This document shows positions 17,552 to 27,370 of a stretch of DNA of 64,000 nt, in pieces. The stretch comes from Bartonella apihabitans (GTDB lineage: Bacteria > Pseudomonadota > Alphaproteobacteria > Rhizobiales > Rhizobiaceae): positions 2,347,001-2,411,000 of the forward strand of contig NZ_CP132387.1 of the NCBI RefSeq assembly GCF_030758755.1, read 5' to 3'. Within the stretch, counting starts at the first letter, position 1. The number at the start of each line of letters is the position of its first letter. A program made the position numbers and the translations under genes. The notes beneath the pieces were generated by a model. That model was not told the origin of the DNA. It worked only from the letters and a program-made list of their open reading frames with translations, and made no database searches.

Positions 17552-20472
17552 CAGCGTCCCTCCTCTTTTTTAGCAGTTCTTTTACCAACGCGATAATGCC
17601 GGATTGATTGGTGAGCTATCGCGATGAGCATCAGCACAGTTGCACCGACAACGAGTGAAAAGACACCGAGGTCGAACGCCATAGCACTGGCTGTCGGCAT
17701 TTTTCCGATAAAAGGAATCTTCGTATATTGAAAATAGGAGGTAAGAAAGGGGTAGCCGAAAAACCACGAACCGATACCGGTTACCAATGCCAGAAGAATA
17801 CCGAACCCGATCCAGCGCAGCGGTAAAACTGTCAGATGACTTTCCACCCACCGCGTTCCCGATGCCACATATTGCAGAATAAATCCGATAGCCATAGTGA
17901 CACCGCCAGCAAAACCGCCACCCGGCAAATCATGACCGCGCATGAACAAATAGACTGCAAAGGCCATAATAACCGGAAAGAGCCAATGCATGATAATACG
18001 CGGAATAACAAGATAGTCGGAAACTGTGTCACCAACCTCGCGATCGGGCCTTGCTTCGTCAAAAGCCGACTGAACCCGTTGTTGTGTCGGTGCCTCGATA
18101 CTTTCAACTGCCGGACGGAAACGCCGCAACAGAGCAAAAACGGTGAGCGCGACAATACCGAGCACCGTTATTTCACCCATCGTGTCAAAGCCACGGAAAT
18201 CCACGAGAAGTACATTGACGACATTACGACCACCGGCATCGGAATAGGAATGGGTCAGGAAAAAGTCTGAAATTGTTGCGCCTTGCGGACGGGTCATCAC
18301 ACAATAGGAGAGCCATGCCAAACCGCCCCCGCCGGCAATAGCAATGAGCAAATCACGGCCTCTTCGCAACCATGGTGTAAAACCGCTTGGCAGAGGGGCG
18401 GGTGCTTGCAGGCGTTTGGGCAGCCACCTCAATCCCAAAAGCAAAAGAACTGTCGTAACAACTTCCACAACCAATTGTGTCAATGCAAGATCGGGGGCGG
18501 AAAGCCACAAGAATGTGGCACAGGTCATAAGCCCCGTAACGCCCAGAAGTATCAAAGAAGCGAAGCGGTGGAATTTTGCCTGCCATGCAACCAATATTGC
18601 GCAAACACCACCAATCAACCAGATAATTAAAAATGGTAGGTCAAGCGGAAAAAGCGGCAATGCACCCGCATCAATCCATTGATTGCCGGCAATTAACAAC
18701 ATGAGTGCAACAATGGGTGCAAGTACAATCCAGCGCGCTTCAACTTGCAGACGACGGGTAGAAAGAAAAGCCTCGGCCGAACGCGCCCATTTCCATGATA
18801 TTGTTACCAATACACGTTCAAAAATACGCTGCCCTTTCAAATGTCTGAAAAATGGCGGGCCACCTTCACATGATTTCAGATATTTGCGCGTGAAAATATA
18901 AAGTATAAGCCCGCCTATCAAAGCAATGAGGCTCATGACAAGCGGCGTATTGAAGCCATGCCACAAGGCGAGATCATAATGCGGTGTTTCAGCCCCCAAT
19001 ACAGAATGGACGGCTGTTCCCAAAATGCCACCGATTGCAAATTTCGGAAATATGCCGATGAGAAGACACAAAAACACCAATAACTCGATTGGAAAACGCA
19101 TGAAATGCGGTGGTTCGTGCGGAGTTTTTGGCAAATCATGCGGTTTTCCGCCAAAAAATACCCCGTGGATAAAACGCACCGAATAGGTAACACTCAACAA
19201 TCCCGCGAGCGTTGCAAGATAGGGTGTGCTCTTGTCGAGCCAGGATTCCAGATGGACTTCAACAGCTTCGGCAAAAAACATTTCCTTCGATATGAAGCCG
19301 TTGAGAAGCGGCACACCTGCCATAGCAGCGCTTGCAACCAGCGCCAGCGTTCCGGTAAACGGCATATAGCGGAAAAGCCCCGATAATTTGCGCATATCGC
19401 GGGTTCCCGTTTCGTGGTCGATAATGCCCGCAGCCATAAATAATGATGCCTTGAAGATGGCATGATTGACGGTATGAAAAATCGCTGCAACGCAAGCAAG
19501 CGGGCTTGCAAGACTTAAGAGCGTGGTTATCAACCCGAGATGGCTTATTGTCGAATAGGCAAGCAGACCTTTAAGGTCCTGTTGGAACATGGCAAAATAG
19601 GCGCCGATCAAAAGCGTGATCAAGCCGCAAAGCCCGATAATCCAGAACCATGCTTCTGTTCCCGACAATACCGGCCAGAACCGCACCATAAGAAACACAC
19701 CGGCTTTGACCATTGTTGCCGAATGAAGATAGGCAGAAACCGGCGTTGGCGCGGCCATTGCGTTAGGGAGCCAGAAATGGAACGGAAATTGTGCGCTTTT
19801 TGTCAATGCTCCGAGAAGCACACAGACGAGAGCCGGAATATAAAGCGGACTTGCTTTGATGAGTGAACCCGAATTCAACACTACATCAAGATCATAGCTG
19901 CCGACAATATGGCCGATAATCAACATGCCGACAAGAAGCGCAAAGCCGCCGAACCCTGTCACTGTCAGAGCCATACGCGCACCATCACGTGCACTCGCAT
20001 TATGGTACCAGTAGCCGATCAAAAGAAACGAGAAAATACTGGTGAGTTCCCAGAAGATAACGAGGAGAACAATGTTGCCCGATAGCACCATTCCGAGCAT
20101 CGAGCCCATAAAGGCAAGCAGGAATGAAAAAAAACGCGGAACCGGATCCGCCGGATTCATATAATAACGGGCATAGACAACAACGAGCAGGCCGATACCC
20201 GTTATCAGAAGTGCAAACAACCAGGAAAAACCATCTATCCGCAAGGTGAAATTCAATCCCCATTGCGGCAACCATGAAATATCAAATCTTATAACATTGT
20301 CGGCTGAAATGGCCGGATAGAGCATAATGGTGCAAAACAGCGCCATAAGCGCAATCGCACCGACAAACCATGCCTCATTATTTTTTGCTGTGGAACGAAA
20401 AAAACCGATAATGGCACTACCGACAAAGGGAAGTATTACCAGCAATATCAAGATTGCTTCCCGTGTTGTCAT
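17551..20472 (-). CDS. mrpA: Fused Na+/H+ antiporter subunit MrpA/MrpB
   Basis: 973-residue fusion. Residues ~1-780 are MrpA, related to complex I NuoL: FWELTSIFSFLLIGYW, LTKSAQFPFHFWLPNAMAAPTPVSAYLHSATMV region and HTVNHAIFKASLF are visible. The C-terminal ~150 residues match MrpB (PVIMAFAVYLFMRGHDLPGGGF). A-B fusion is normal in Rhizobiales (PhaA/PhaB). With C-G it forms a proton-driven Na+ or K+ efflux system used in pH and salt homeostasis. First gene of the operon; a 216-bp gap separates it from the next gene. Confidence 0.93.
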   Translation of the reverse strand: MTTREAILILLVILPFVGSAIIGFFRSTAKNNEAWFVGAIALMALFCTIMLYPAISADNVIRFDISWLPQWGLNFTLRIDGFSWLFALLITGIGLLVVVYARYYMNPADPVPRFFSFLLAFMGSMLGMVLSGNIVLLVIFWELTSIFSFLLIGYWYHNASARDGARMALTVTGFGGFALLVGMLIIGHIVGSYDLDVVLNSGSLIKASPLYIPALVCVLLGALTKSAQFPFHFWLPNAMAAPTPVSAYLHSATMVKAGVFLMVRFWPVLSGTEAWFWIIGLCGLITLLIGAYFAMFQQDLKGLLAYSTISHLGLITTLLSLASPLACVAAIFHTVNHAIFKASLFMAAGIIDHETGTRDMRKLSGLFRYMPFTGTLALVASAAMAGVPLLNGFISKEMFFAEAVEVHLESWLDKSTPYLATLAGLLSVTYSVRFIHGVFFGGKPHDLPKTPHEPPHFMRFPIELLVFLCLLIGIFPKFAIGGILGTAVHSVLGAETPHYDLALWHGFNTPLVMSLIALIGGLILYIFTRKYLKSCEGGPPFFRHLKGQRIFERVLVTISWKWARSAEAFLSTRRLQVEARWIVLAPIVALMLLIAGNQWIDAGALPLFPLDLPFLIIWLIGGVCAILVAWQAKFHRFASLILLGVTGLMTCATFLWLSAPDLALTQLVVEVVTTVLLLLGLRWLPKRLQAPAPLPSGFTPWLRRGRDLLIAIAGGGGLAWLSYCVMTRPQGATISDFFLTHSYSDAGGRNVVNVLLVDFRGFDTMGEITVLGIVALTVFALLRRFRPAVESIEAPTQQRVQSAFDEARPDREVGDTVSDYLVIPRIIMHWLFPVIMAFAVYLFMRGHDLPGGGFAGGVTMAIGFILQYVASGTRWVESHLTVLPLRWIGFGILLALVTGIGSWFFGYPFLTSYFQYTKIPFIGKMPTASAMAFDLGVFSLVVGATVLMLIAIAHQSIRHYRVGKRTAKKEEGR

Positions 20473-20661
20473 TATCTGTACACCATCCTGTTTTTCGGGG
20501 CCTCGTTTCTATATAGGTCACCGGAAATGAATCGGTATTACCTTAATTCCATATTGGATGGTTTCAAGCATATAACGCAAGCCTTTTCAAAAGCTTAATA
20601 AAGAAAAATTTGCCGTTTTTTCCAAATTTTTCTCATTTCACCGGAATGGGGCGTTTATGAA

Positions 20662-20683
20662 GTCCGATTGTCATCAATCGGAC
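20662..20683. terminator. Hairpin downstream of the BA14K-type gene
   Basis: Perfect 9-bp stem GTCCGATTG / CAATCGGAC with a 4-base loop, six bases beyond the stop codon of the minus-strand gene. There is only a weak T-rich tail on either strand, so it could be an mRNA 3'-end stabiliser rather than a true terminator. Confidence 0.4.
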
Positions 20684-20688
20684 GATTT

Positions 20689-21147
20689 TCATTTCGGACT
20701 ATAATAACGCGAGACACATTGTTTTCGCGGACCGTCAAAAGGCTGATAGGTGTTATCGGAACTTGTATAGGACTTATATTTTGATGAACAAAAATCGACA
20801 TGGTTTTTGATAAGCCATGGCTTGTCGTCTTCTTTTCTGGATTTTTGTGACGCTTTTTTAGGTTTCACATTGGTGCTATCGGCATGTGCTCCCGGTTGAA
20901 ATGCTGCTTCCGGATACCACCAGCCATCCGTATGTTTTTTATAACCGGTACGGTGATGACGATAGCCTTTGAAACCATTCAATTCGCCACGACTCGTGCT
21001 TGTAATAGCAGAGGATTCTGTTGTTTTTGCGTTTTGCGCAATCACGAGATTTTCATCGAGATCGGCAGCAAGTGACGAAAAAGTCGCAACCAAACCGATC
21101 ACCGGCAGTCCGACAAACAAGTAAAAAGATTTATTGAATTTACGCAT
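20689..21147 (-). CDS. BA14K-like secreted protein
   Basis: About 152 residues from the ATG chosen here (MRKFNKSFYLF), which gives a proper signal peptide ending near SSLAA; a longer reading from 21210 has no such start. The C-terminus HVDFCSSKYKSYTSSDNTYQPFDG-type stretch (cysteine, Tyr-Lys-Ser-Tyr, then aspartate-glycine and a final cysteine) matches the BA14K family of Brucella/Bartonella/Rhizobium, small immunoreactive or lectin-like secreted proteins. The middle is low-complexity and basic. Precise role unknown. Confidence 0.7.
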   Translation of the reverse strand: MRKFNKSFYLFVGLPVIGLVATFSSLAADLDENLVIAQNAKTTESSAITSTSRGELNGFKGYRHHRTGYKKHTDGWWYPEAAFQPGAHADSTNVKPKKASQKSRKEDDKPWLIKNHVDFCSSKYKSYTSSDNTYQPFDGPRKQCVSRYYSPK

Positions 21148-21323
21148 TAAGAATCCTTCCCGGAACGAGACATGAGAACTATAGCAGACATCAAATCGAG
21201 AAAACTGCACTCTTTTTTGCTATAGTTAATGAAGAACATATTTGCGCTTATAGAAATGTGTTTCTATATGTGGTCGAGGCTTTAAGAGCCATAGGAAAAA
21301 ACCGGATATTGCAGGATTTAAAA

Positions 21324-22421
21324 ATGCTTCAAACGCCCTATTACCTTGTCGACAAATCGAAGTTGCTGCACAATATGGAAAAAATTGCACGTCTTCGTGA
21401 ACTGTCGGGCGCCAAATCGCTTTTGGCATTGAAATGTTTTGCAACATGGGGCGTTTTCGATTTTATGGCGCGCTATATGGATGGCACCACATCGTCGTCG
21501 CTTTATGAACTGCGTCTGGGAAAAGTAAAATTCGGCAAAGAAACCCACGCCTATTCGGTTGCCTGGGCCGATTACGAAATTGATGAGGCAATCACTTATG
21601 CCGATACAATCATATTCAATTCCATCAACCAGCTTCACCGATTTGAAAAAAAATCCGAACATATCGGGAGAGGTTTACGATTAAATCCGGGGGTCAGTTG
21701 TTCAGGCTTCGACCTTGCCGATCCTGCCCGCCCTTTCAGCCGTCTTGGCGAAACAAGTTATGAAAAAATCGAAGCGGTTTTGCCGCTCTTGAACGGTTTT
21801 ATGATTCATTATAACTGCGAGAATGGCGATTTTGCTTTGTTTGACCGGATGCTTTCCGATATAGAACAAAAATTCGGTACTCTTTTTCACCATGTAGAAT
21901 GGATCAGCCTTGGCGGCGGTATCTATTTTACCGGTAAAGATTATCCGCTTGAAGCTTTTGCCGACAGACTCAAGCGTTTTTCCGATAAATATGGCGTTAC
22001 GGTTTATCTTGAACCGGGGGAAGCTTCGATTACCAATAGTGCAACACTTGAAGTTACGGTTCTCGATACAATGCATAATGGCAAAGATCTTGCGATTGTT
22101 GACAGTTCCATTGAAGCCCATATGCTTGACCTTCTTGTTTATCGGGAAAAAGCAAAAATTTCGCCAAATCAGGGGGCGCATGAAATTATGATTTGCGGCA
22201 AATCATGCCTTGCGGGCGATATTTTCGGAACCTTCCATTTTCCTGAAAAGTTGAAAATAGGCGACCATTTGTCGATCGAAGATGCCGCCGGCTATACAAT
22301 GGTGAAAAAAAATTGGTTTAATGGTCTTAATATGCCCGCTATTGCGATAAAAGAATTGGATGGAACCATTCGTGTTCAACGTGAATTCGGGTATAAAGAC
22401 TATTGTGAAAGCCTTTCTTGA
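21324..22421 (+). CDS. nspC: Carboxynorspermidine/carboxyspermidine decarboxylase
   Basis: PLP enzyme of the alanine-racemase fold (group IV decarboxylases), 365 residues from MLQTPYYLVDKSKL; this ATG has a good AGGA 8-11 bases upstream, unlike the in-frame codon at 21258. The PLP lysine is K37 in SLLALKCFATW, the EPGEA segment contributes to the active site, and ESGE-like substrate residues follow. It decarboxylates carboxy(nor)spermidine to (nor)spermidine. The next gene encodes the enzyme that makes this substrate, so the pair forms the alternative spermidine pathway. Confidence 0.88.
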   Translation: MLQTPYYLVDKSKLLHNMEKIARLRELSGAKSLLALKCFATWGVFDFMARYMDGTTSSSLYELRLGKVKFGKETHAYSVAWADYEIDEAITYADTIIFNSINQLHRFEKKSEHIGRGLRLNPGVSCSGFDLADPARPFSRLGETSYEKIEAVLPLLNGFMIHYNCENGDFALFDRMLSDIEQKFGTLFHHVEWISLGGGIYFTGKDYPLEAFADRLKRFSDKYGVTVYLEPGEASITNSATLEVTVLDTMHNGKDLAIVDSSIEAHMLDLLVYREKAKISPNQGAHEIMICGKSCLAGDIFGTFHFPEKLKIGDHLSIEDAAGYTMVKKNWFNGLNMPAIAIKELDGTIRVQREFGYKDYCESLS

Positions 22422-22478
22422 AAAAGGCTCCAAGTTTAACAAAAATTTTGAAAGCAGAATTTAGGAGACAAACCGGGA

Positions 22479-23717
22479 ATGAAAAAGAATATCCTGATTA
22501 TTGGCGCAGGTGGGGTGGCTCAGGTGGTTGCTCATAAATGCGCCCAACATAACGATATTCTCGGTGATCTTCATATCGCATCACGAACATTGCAAAAATG
22601 CGAATCGATCATTGCATCCGTCAAAGAGAAAAAATCCATGAAGGTAAAGGGTGTGTTCGAAACGCACCATCTCGATGCGATGGATGTAAAATCGACGGCA
22701 GATCTTATTCGCAAAACAAAAAGCCGGATTGTTATCAATGTCGGCTCGGCTTTTCTCAATATGTCGGTTCTGTCGGCCTGTATCGAGACGGGCGCGGCTT
22801 ATATTGATACCGCCATTCACGAGGACCCGTTAAAAATATGCGAGACACCCCCCTGGTATGGAAATTATGAATGGCCACGCCGCGAAGAATGTGAAGCCCA
22901 TAAAGTAACGGCCATTCTCGGAGCAGGATTTGACCCCGGTGTAGTCAATGCTTATGCAGCACTCGCCCATCAGGACTATTTCGACAAAATTAGCGATATT
23001 GATATTATTGATATCAATGCCGGTAGTCACGGGCGCTGGTTTGCCACCAATTTCGATCCGGAAATCAACTTCCGCGAATTTACCGGTCAGGTCTGGTCGT
23101 GGCAAGACAGCAAGTGGGTTTCAAACAAAATGTTTGAAATCGGTCATGAATGGGATTTGCCGGTTGTCGGTCGGCGCAACACCTATATGACCGGTCACGA
23201 CGAAATCCATTCTTTGTCAAAGAATCTCGATGTGCCGAATATCCGCTTCTGGATGGGGTTTGGTGAACGTTACATCACCGTGTTCAATGTGTTGAAAAAT
23301 CTTGGACTTCTATCCGAACAACCCATAAAAACCGCTGAAGGTCTGGAAGTTGTACCGCTCAAAGTGGTCAAAGCTGTTTTACCTGACCCATCTTCGCTCG
23401 CACCGGATTATACCGGCAAGACCTGTATTGGCGACCTTATCAAAGGTGAAAAAGACGGAAAACACCGCGAGGTGTTTATCTATAATATCGCCGACCACAA
23501 AGAGGCTTATCTTGAAACAGGTTCACAAGCAATTTCCTACACAGCCGGTGTTCCGGCTGTCGCGGCGGCTATATTGGTGGCGCTTGGTGATTGGGATGTA
23601 AAAACCATGGCCAATGTGGAAGAATTGCCACCGGAACCATTTCTGAAGAAACTTGACGAAATGGGATTGCCCACCCGAATTCGCGAAGGGAAAGAAGACA
23701 AAAAGCTCGATTTATAG
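22479..23717 (+). CDS. Carboxy(nor)spermidine dehydrogenase (saccharopine dehydrogenase family)
   Basis: 412-residue NADPH-dependent reductase with an N-terminal Rossmann motif ILIIGAGGVAQVVAHKC and the saccharopine-dehydrogenase C-terminal domain. Family members next to nspC condense a diamine with aspartate semialdehyde to carboxy(nor)spermidine. The AGGAGA ribosome-binding site is well spaced. The gene follows nspC after 57 bp and is probably co-transcribed with it. The product could be spermidine or homospermidine depending on the diamine used. Confidence 0.85.
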   Translation: MKKNILIIGAGGVAQVVAHKCAQHNDILGDLHIASRTLQKCESIIASVKEKKSMKVKGVFETHHLDAMDVKSTADLIRKTKSRIVINVGSAFLNMSVLSACIETGAAYIDTAIHEDPLKICETPPWYGNYEWPRREECEAHKVTAILGAGFDPGVVNAYAALAHQDYFDKISDIDIIDINAGSHGRWFATNFDPEINFREFTGQVWSWQDSKWVSNKMFEIGHEWDLPVVGRRNTYMTGHDEIHSLSKNLDVPNIRFWMGFGERYITVFNVLKNLGLLSEQPIKTAEGLEVVPLKVVKAVLPDPSSLAPDYTGKTCIGDLIKGEKDGKHREVFIYNIADHKEAYLETGSQAISYTAGVPAVAAAILVALGDWDVKTMANVEELPPEPFLKKLDEMGLPTRIREGKEDKKLDL

Positions 23718-23757
23718 CTTGAATGACTGACAAGTGCTGGCAAAACGGGAGGCGGTG

Positions 23758-24882
23758 ATGCAAAAGAAAAGCCGAATAAATTTCAGGACGATCTCGAGAC
23801 CGTTGAAACGTTTTGCTTTTGTTTTTGCTGTTTTTGCCGGCACTTTTTGCTTTTCTTCACCAGCATCGAGTGAAGACGAGATAGCACCACAGCCAAAATT
23901 TTTTGAAAAATTTTTACCGAAGGCGCTGCTTGAACAAAAAAAACAGGCAGAGCCGCCTGTCTGTTCGGGTGAGGATTTAACAAAAAAATTTTCAAAAGAA
24001 GAAAACCGGAAATTTATGGAGCGTGCCAGGAAAATAAAAAATGGCAATGCACGATTCTGGAAAGTTGAAAAAAAAGGAACAAAACCGTCCTATCTTTTCG
24101 GCACAATGCATGTTAGCGATCCGGCAATCGTCAATCTCGCTCCTAAAGTCAAAACAGCGCTCGAAAATGCGGACCGTGTCGCCCTCGAGTTGAGCGAAGC
24201 GGCGGATGATAATGGTAAAGCCATGGCTGCAAAACTTGCGGCCTCGCCCGATTTTCTTACGCCCAAAAAAGGTGAGAGTTTCAAGGACGGGCTTTCGCAG
24301 CAGGAATTCAATAAACTTAAAGCTTCATTTGAAACCCACAACTTGCCTTTTGATCTTATCTCCAAGAACAAACCATGGTTCATCTGGATGACATTGAGCC
24401 TTCCGGCCTGTGAAGCGCGTCGGGAAGCCTATGGATACCGTGCCCTTGATGTAGAAATCGGGCAAAACGCCAAAAAACTTGGAAAACCGGTTCTCGGCCT
24501 TGAAACAGTTGATGAACAATTATCGGCGATTGAAAAATTACCTTTAAGTTTTCAGGCAAACTCGATCGAAGACTACCTCGATAATCCCAAGTTTTACGCC
24601 AATATGTTTTATACCGAAATGCAACTTTATAAACAAAGTCGCATTGGCGAAATATTGGCTCTTGATACCATGTTCAAAACGACGGTCAGCGAAAAAGATC
24701 AGGCCATTTTTAAAGATATTTTAATGACTAAACGCAACTTACGCATGTCTGAACGCGCACTTCCTTTGATTGAACAGGGAAACAGCTTCATAGCGATCGG
24801 TGCGGCGCATATGGTTGACGATAGCGGGCTTGTCGAACAATTACGCAAACATGGCTATCGTGTCAGCGCGATAAAACTTTAA
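23758..24882 (+). CDS. TraB/GumN family protein
   Basis: About 374 residues from the ATG preferred here (MQKKSRINF); another in-frame start is 8 codons earlier. An N-terminal hydrophobic segment (FAFVFAVFAGTFCFSSPASS) suggests export or a membrane anchor. The TraB/GumN hallmarks are the N-terminal FGTMHVSDPAI with conserved histidine and the C-terminal AIGAAHMVDDSGLVEQLRKHGY, the two GxxH segments of this putative metalloprotease-like fold. Function in this group is not established. Confidence 0.8.
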   Translation: MQKKSRINFRTISRPLKRFAFVFAVFAGTFCFSSPASSEDEIAPQPKFFEKFLPKALLEQKKQAEPPVCSGEDLTKKFSKEENRKFMERARKIKNGNARFWKVEKKGTKPSYLFGTMHVSDPAIVNLAPKVKTALENADRVALELSEAADDNGKAMAAKLAASPDFLTPKKGESFKDGLSQQEFNKLKASFETHNLPFDLISKNKPWFIWMTLSLPACEARREAYGYRALDVEIGQNAKKLGKPVLGLETVDEQLSAIEKLPLSFQANSIEDYLDNPKFYANMFYTEMQLYKQSRIGEILALDTMFKTTVSEKDQAIFKDILMTKRNLRMSERALPLIEQGNSFIAIGAAHMVDDSGLVEQLRKHGYRVSAIKL

Positions 24883-25228
24883 CAATAAAGAGAACGACAA
24901 TTCGGCAGAAGGTTTTAATATGTCGCGACCTATTTGCTCTTTAAGGTACGCTCTCTAAGGCCGGAAATCGCACCCCCACGCATCTAATTACGACGTGTAC
25001 CAGATCAACACTTGTTCCGTTTTCCAATAATAATTTCTCTATAATGGCGAAAATTATTTCTTTAAATAAGAAAGCTCGAATCCAATTCCTATGACGGCTT
25101 TCGTCAATCCGGGTATTAACGGCATATGTTCACTAGTCAAATCGCAAGCAGTGAATAGAAATGCCACTCCTAATGCGGCGTAACACCGGAATTTCGGAGT
25201 GACCTTATGAAATGGGTCTGATTGCAAT
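24883..25228. other. Intergenic region, no gene recognised
   Basis: The stretch between the TraB/GumN gene and the lpdA terminator. I find no tRNA, no convincing small gene and no strong repeat. A 61-codon minus-strand frame here starts inside the terminator stem and lacks a ribosome-binding site, so it is not called. Confidence 0.4.
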
Positions 25229-25256
25229 AAAAAGGCCACCCGAAGGCAGCCTTTTT
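25229..25256 (-). terminator. Rho-independent terminator of lpdA
   Basis: Perfect inverted repeat AAAAAGGC / GCCTTTTT with a 12-base loop. On the minus strand the stem is followed by the T-rich tract, about 20 bases after the lpdA stop codon. Confidence 0.75.
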
Positions 25257-25275
25257 GAAAGATATGTCAATTCGC

Positions 25276-26682
25276 TTACATATTGATCGGTTTTGAAAAA
25301 GCGGCCAATGCAGCCTCTTTTACAGCTTCCGACATTGTCGGGTGAGCATGGCAGGTTCGTGCCAGATCTTCCGATGAACCGCCAAATTCCATCAAAACAG
25401 CAATTTCGTGGATCATTTCGCCGGCACCGAAGCCGAGAATATGGCCGCCCAAAACCTTGTCGGTCTTCGCACAAGCAAGGATTTTGACAAATCCGTCAGT
25501 CTTCAACATAGCACGGGCACGACCATTGGCAGAGAAGGGGAACTTGCCAACGCGATATTCGATTCCGGCGGCTTTAAGCTCTTCTTCGGTTTTGCCGACA
25601 GAAGCGACTTCCGGCTCTGTATAAACGACACTCGGGATCACATCATAATTGACATGACCTTTCTGGCCAGCAAGAATTTCGGCGAGAGCAACGCCTTCAT
25701 CTTCCGCTTTATGGGCAAGCATCGGACCTTTGACAACATCGCCAATTGCGTAAATTCCGGCAATATTTGTTTGCCAATGTGAATCGATATTCACCCGACC
25801 ACGTTCGTCCAGTGTTATACCGGCTTCTTTGAGACCAAGCCCTTCCGTGTAAGGACGACGACCGGTAGCAACGAGAACGATATCGGCTTCAAGAGTTTCA
25901 GCCGAACCACCTTTAACAGGTTCAAAGGTAACTTTTGCACCGGATGCAGTTTTTTCAACGCCGGTTACTTTTGCGCCGAGCTTATATTCGATACCCTGTT
26001 TTTCCATGAGTTTCTGGAACTGTTTGGAAACTTCGCCATCCATTGGCCCCAGAACCTTGTCGAGGAATTCGACGACTGTTACCTTTGCACCAAGGCGGCT
26101 CCAGACCGAACCAAGCTCGGAACCGATCACACCGGCGCCGACAACAACCATGTGATGAGGTACTTTGGAAAGCGACAAAGCACCGGTTGAGGAAACAATA
26201 ACTTTTTCATCAATATCGATCTTCATTCCCGGAATACCGGCAACGTCGGAACCTGTTGCGATGATGATATTTTTGGTCTCAAGAGTCTGTTTCGAGCCAT
26301 CTTTGGCGGCAACTTCGACTTTGCCTGCACCAAGAATTCTGGCCGTGCCGTAAACAGTGTCAATCTTGTTTTTCTTCATCAAAAAAGCGACACCGCTTGT
26401 GTTACCATCAACGGTTTTCTGCTTGTGGGCCATCATGCCGGCAAGGTCGAGTTTGGGTTTGGAAACCGAAACACCCAAAGCCTCGAAACCGTGTTGCGCT
26501 TCGGCAAAAATTTCCGAAGCATAGAGCAGCGCTTTGGAAGGAATACAGCCGACATTAAGACATGTACCACCCAATGTATCGCGCTTTTCCACGATTGCTG
26601 TTTTTAGCCCAAGTTGCGCTGCCTTGATTGCCGCAACATATCCACCGGGACCTGCTCCAATTACCACAACATCATAAGACAT
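25276..26682 (-). CDS. lpdA: Dihydrolipoyl dehydrogenase (E3)
   Basis: FAD-dependent E3 component that reoxidises lipoyl groups of the 2-oxoglutarate (and possibly pyruvate) dehydrogenase complex. 468 residues. FAD site VVVIGAGPGGYVAAIKAAQLG at the N-terminus (residues 4-24), redox disulfide GGTCLNVGCIPSK, NAD site VVVGAGVIGSELGSVW, and the C-terminal catalytic HAHPTMSEAVKEAAL. It lies downstream of sucA-sucB with two unrelated small membrane-protein genes between, as in Brucella and Bartonella. Confidence 0.96.
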   Translation of the reverse strand: MSYDVVVIGAGPGGYVAAIKAAQLGLKTAIVEKRDTLGGTCLNVGCIPSKALLYASEIFAEAQHGFEALGVSVSKPKLDLAGMMAHKQKTVDGNTSGVAFLMKKNKIDTVYGTARILGAGKVEVAAKDGSKQTLETKNIIIATGSDVAGIPGMKIDIDEKVIVSSTGALSLSKVPHHMVVVGAGVIGSELGSVWSRLGAKVTVVEFLDKVLGPMDGEVSKQFQKLMEKQGIEYKLGAKVTGVEKTASGAKVTFEPVKGGSAETLEADIVLVATGRRPYTEGLGLKEAGITLDERGRVNIDSHWQTNIAGIYAIGDVVKGPMLAHKAEDEGVALAEILAGQKGHVNYDVIPSVVYTEPEVASVGKTEEELKAAGIEYRVGKFPFSANGRARAMLKTDGFVKILACAKTDKVLGGHILGFGAGEMIHEIAVLMEFGGSSEDLARTCHAHPTMSEAVKEAALAAFSKPINM

Positions 26683-26728
26683 TCTTTTTCCTTTCGTTAC
26701 GGCCGCTGAGACCTGAAAATTCTAAAAC

Positions 26729-27367
26729 TTAAGAGGCTTTCTGAAACATAAGCCTGATACTGAATGCGATGAAAACGGCTCCGCAAAGGCGATCAATCCA
26801 TTTGGCGGCGCGTTGATATAATGAGCGAATGGCAGGGGTTGTCATAAAAATGCCAACCAGAACAAACCATCCAATAAGAAGTGCCGACATCGACAGGCCA
26901 TAGCAAAACTTGACTGCCATAGGCGTTATCGGTGCGACAAATGTCGAGAAAATCGAAAGAAAGAAAAACACCGCTTTGGGATTAAGAGCATTGACGGTAA
27001 ATCCGGCAAAAAATGCTTTTTTCAAACTCTGCCGTGTTTTTTTACTTTTCATATTTTCGTTTTTTTCACCCGCAATACCACGCGAGGTAATGCTTTTAAT
27101 GCCGATATAGAGAAGATAGAGAACACCCAGCCACTTAACGACATTAAACAGAATAAGGGATTTCGAGATGAGCAACCCAAGTCCCAGAATTGTGTAACTC
27201 ACGTGAAAGAGCAAAGCCGCGCCGATGCCGAAAGCTGTCGCAAAAGCGGCCTCACGCCCATGAACCAGAGATTGGCGTAAAATCAATGCGAAATCGGCTC
27301 CAGGCGTTACCGCCGCAATTGCGAATACTGCCATCAATGTTGACCATTCGACAAAATAAGGAGCCAT
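26729..27367 (-). CDS. LysE family translocator
   Basis: 212-residue membrane protein with about six spans, homologous to the LysE/RhtB amino acid exporters: the N-terminal AVTPGADFALILRQSLVHGREAAF motif and the NPKAVFFFLSIFSTFV segment are diagnostic. The ATG at 27367 is preferred because a GGAGA ribosome-binding site, overlapping the stop of the preceding gene, is ideally spaced from it. Exported substrate unknown. Confidence 0.85.
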   Translation of the reverse strand: MAPYFVEWSTLMAVFAIAAVTPGADFALILRQSLVHGREAAFATAFGIGAALLFHVSYTILGLGLLISKSLILFNVVKWLGVLYLLYIGIKSITSRGIAGEKNENMKSKKTRQSLKKAFFAGFTVNALNPKAVFFFLSIFSTFVAPITPMAVKFCYGLSMSALLIGWFVLVGIFMTTPAIRSLYQRAAKWIDRLCGAVFIAFSIRLMFQKAS

Positions 27368-27370
27368 CAA

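Noticed and set aside
25054..25239. 61-codon minus-strand frame downstream of lpdA
   Set aside because: It begins inside the lpdA terminator stem, lacks a ribosome-binding site and shows no family resemblance.
27195..27215. A seventh parS site (CTCACGTGAAAG) in the LysE gene
   Set aside because: Only the inner CACGTGAAA core matches; the left arm is lost and it is 19 kb from the cluster.
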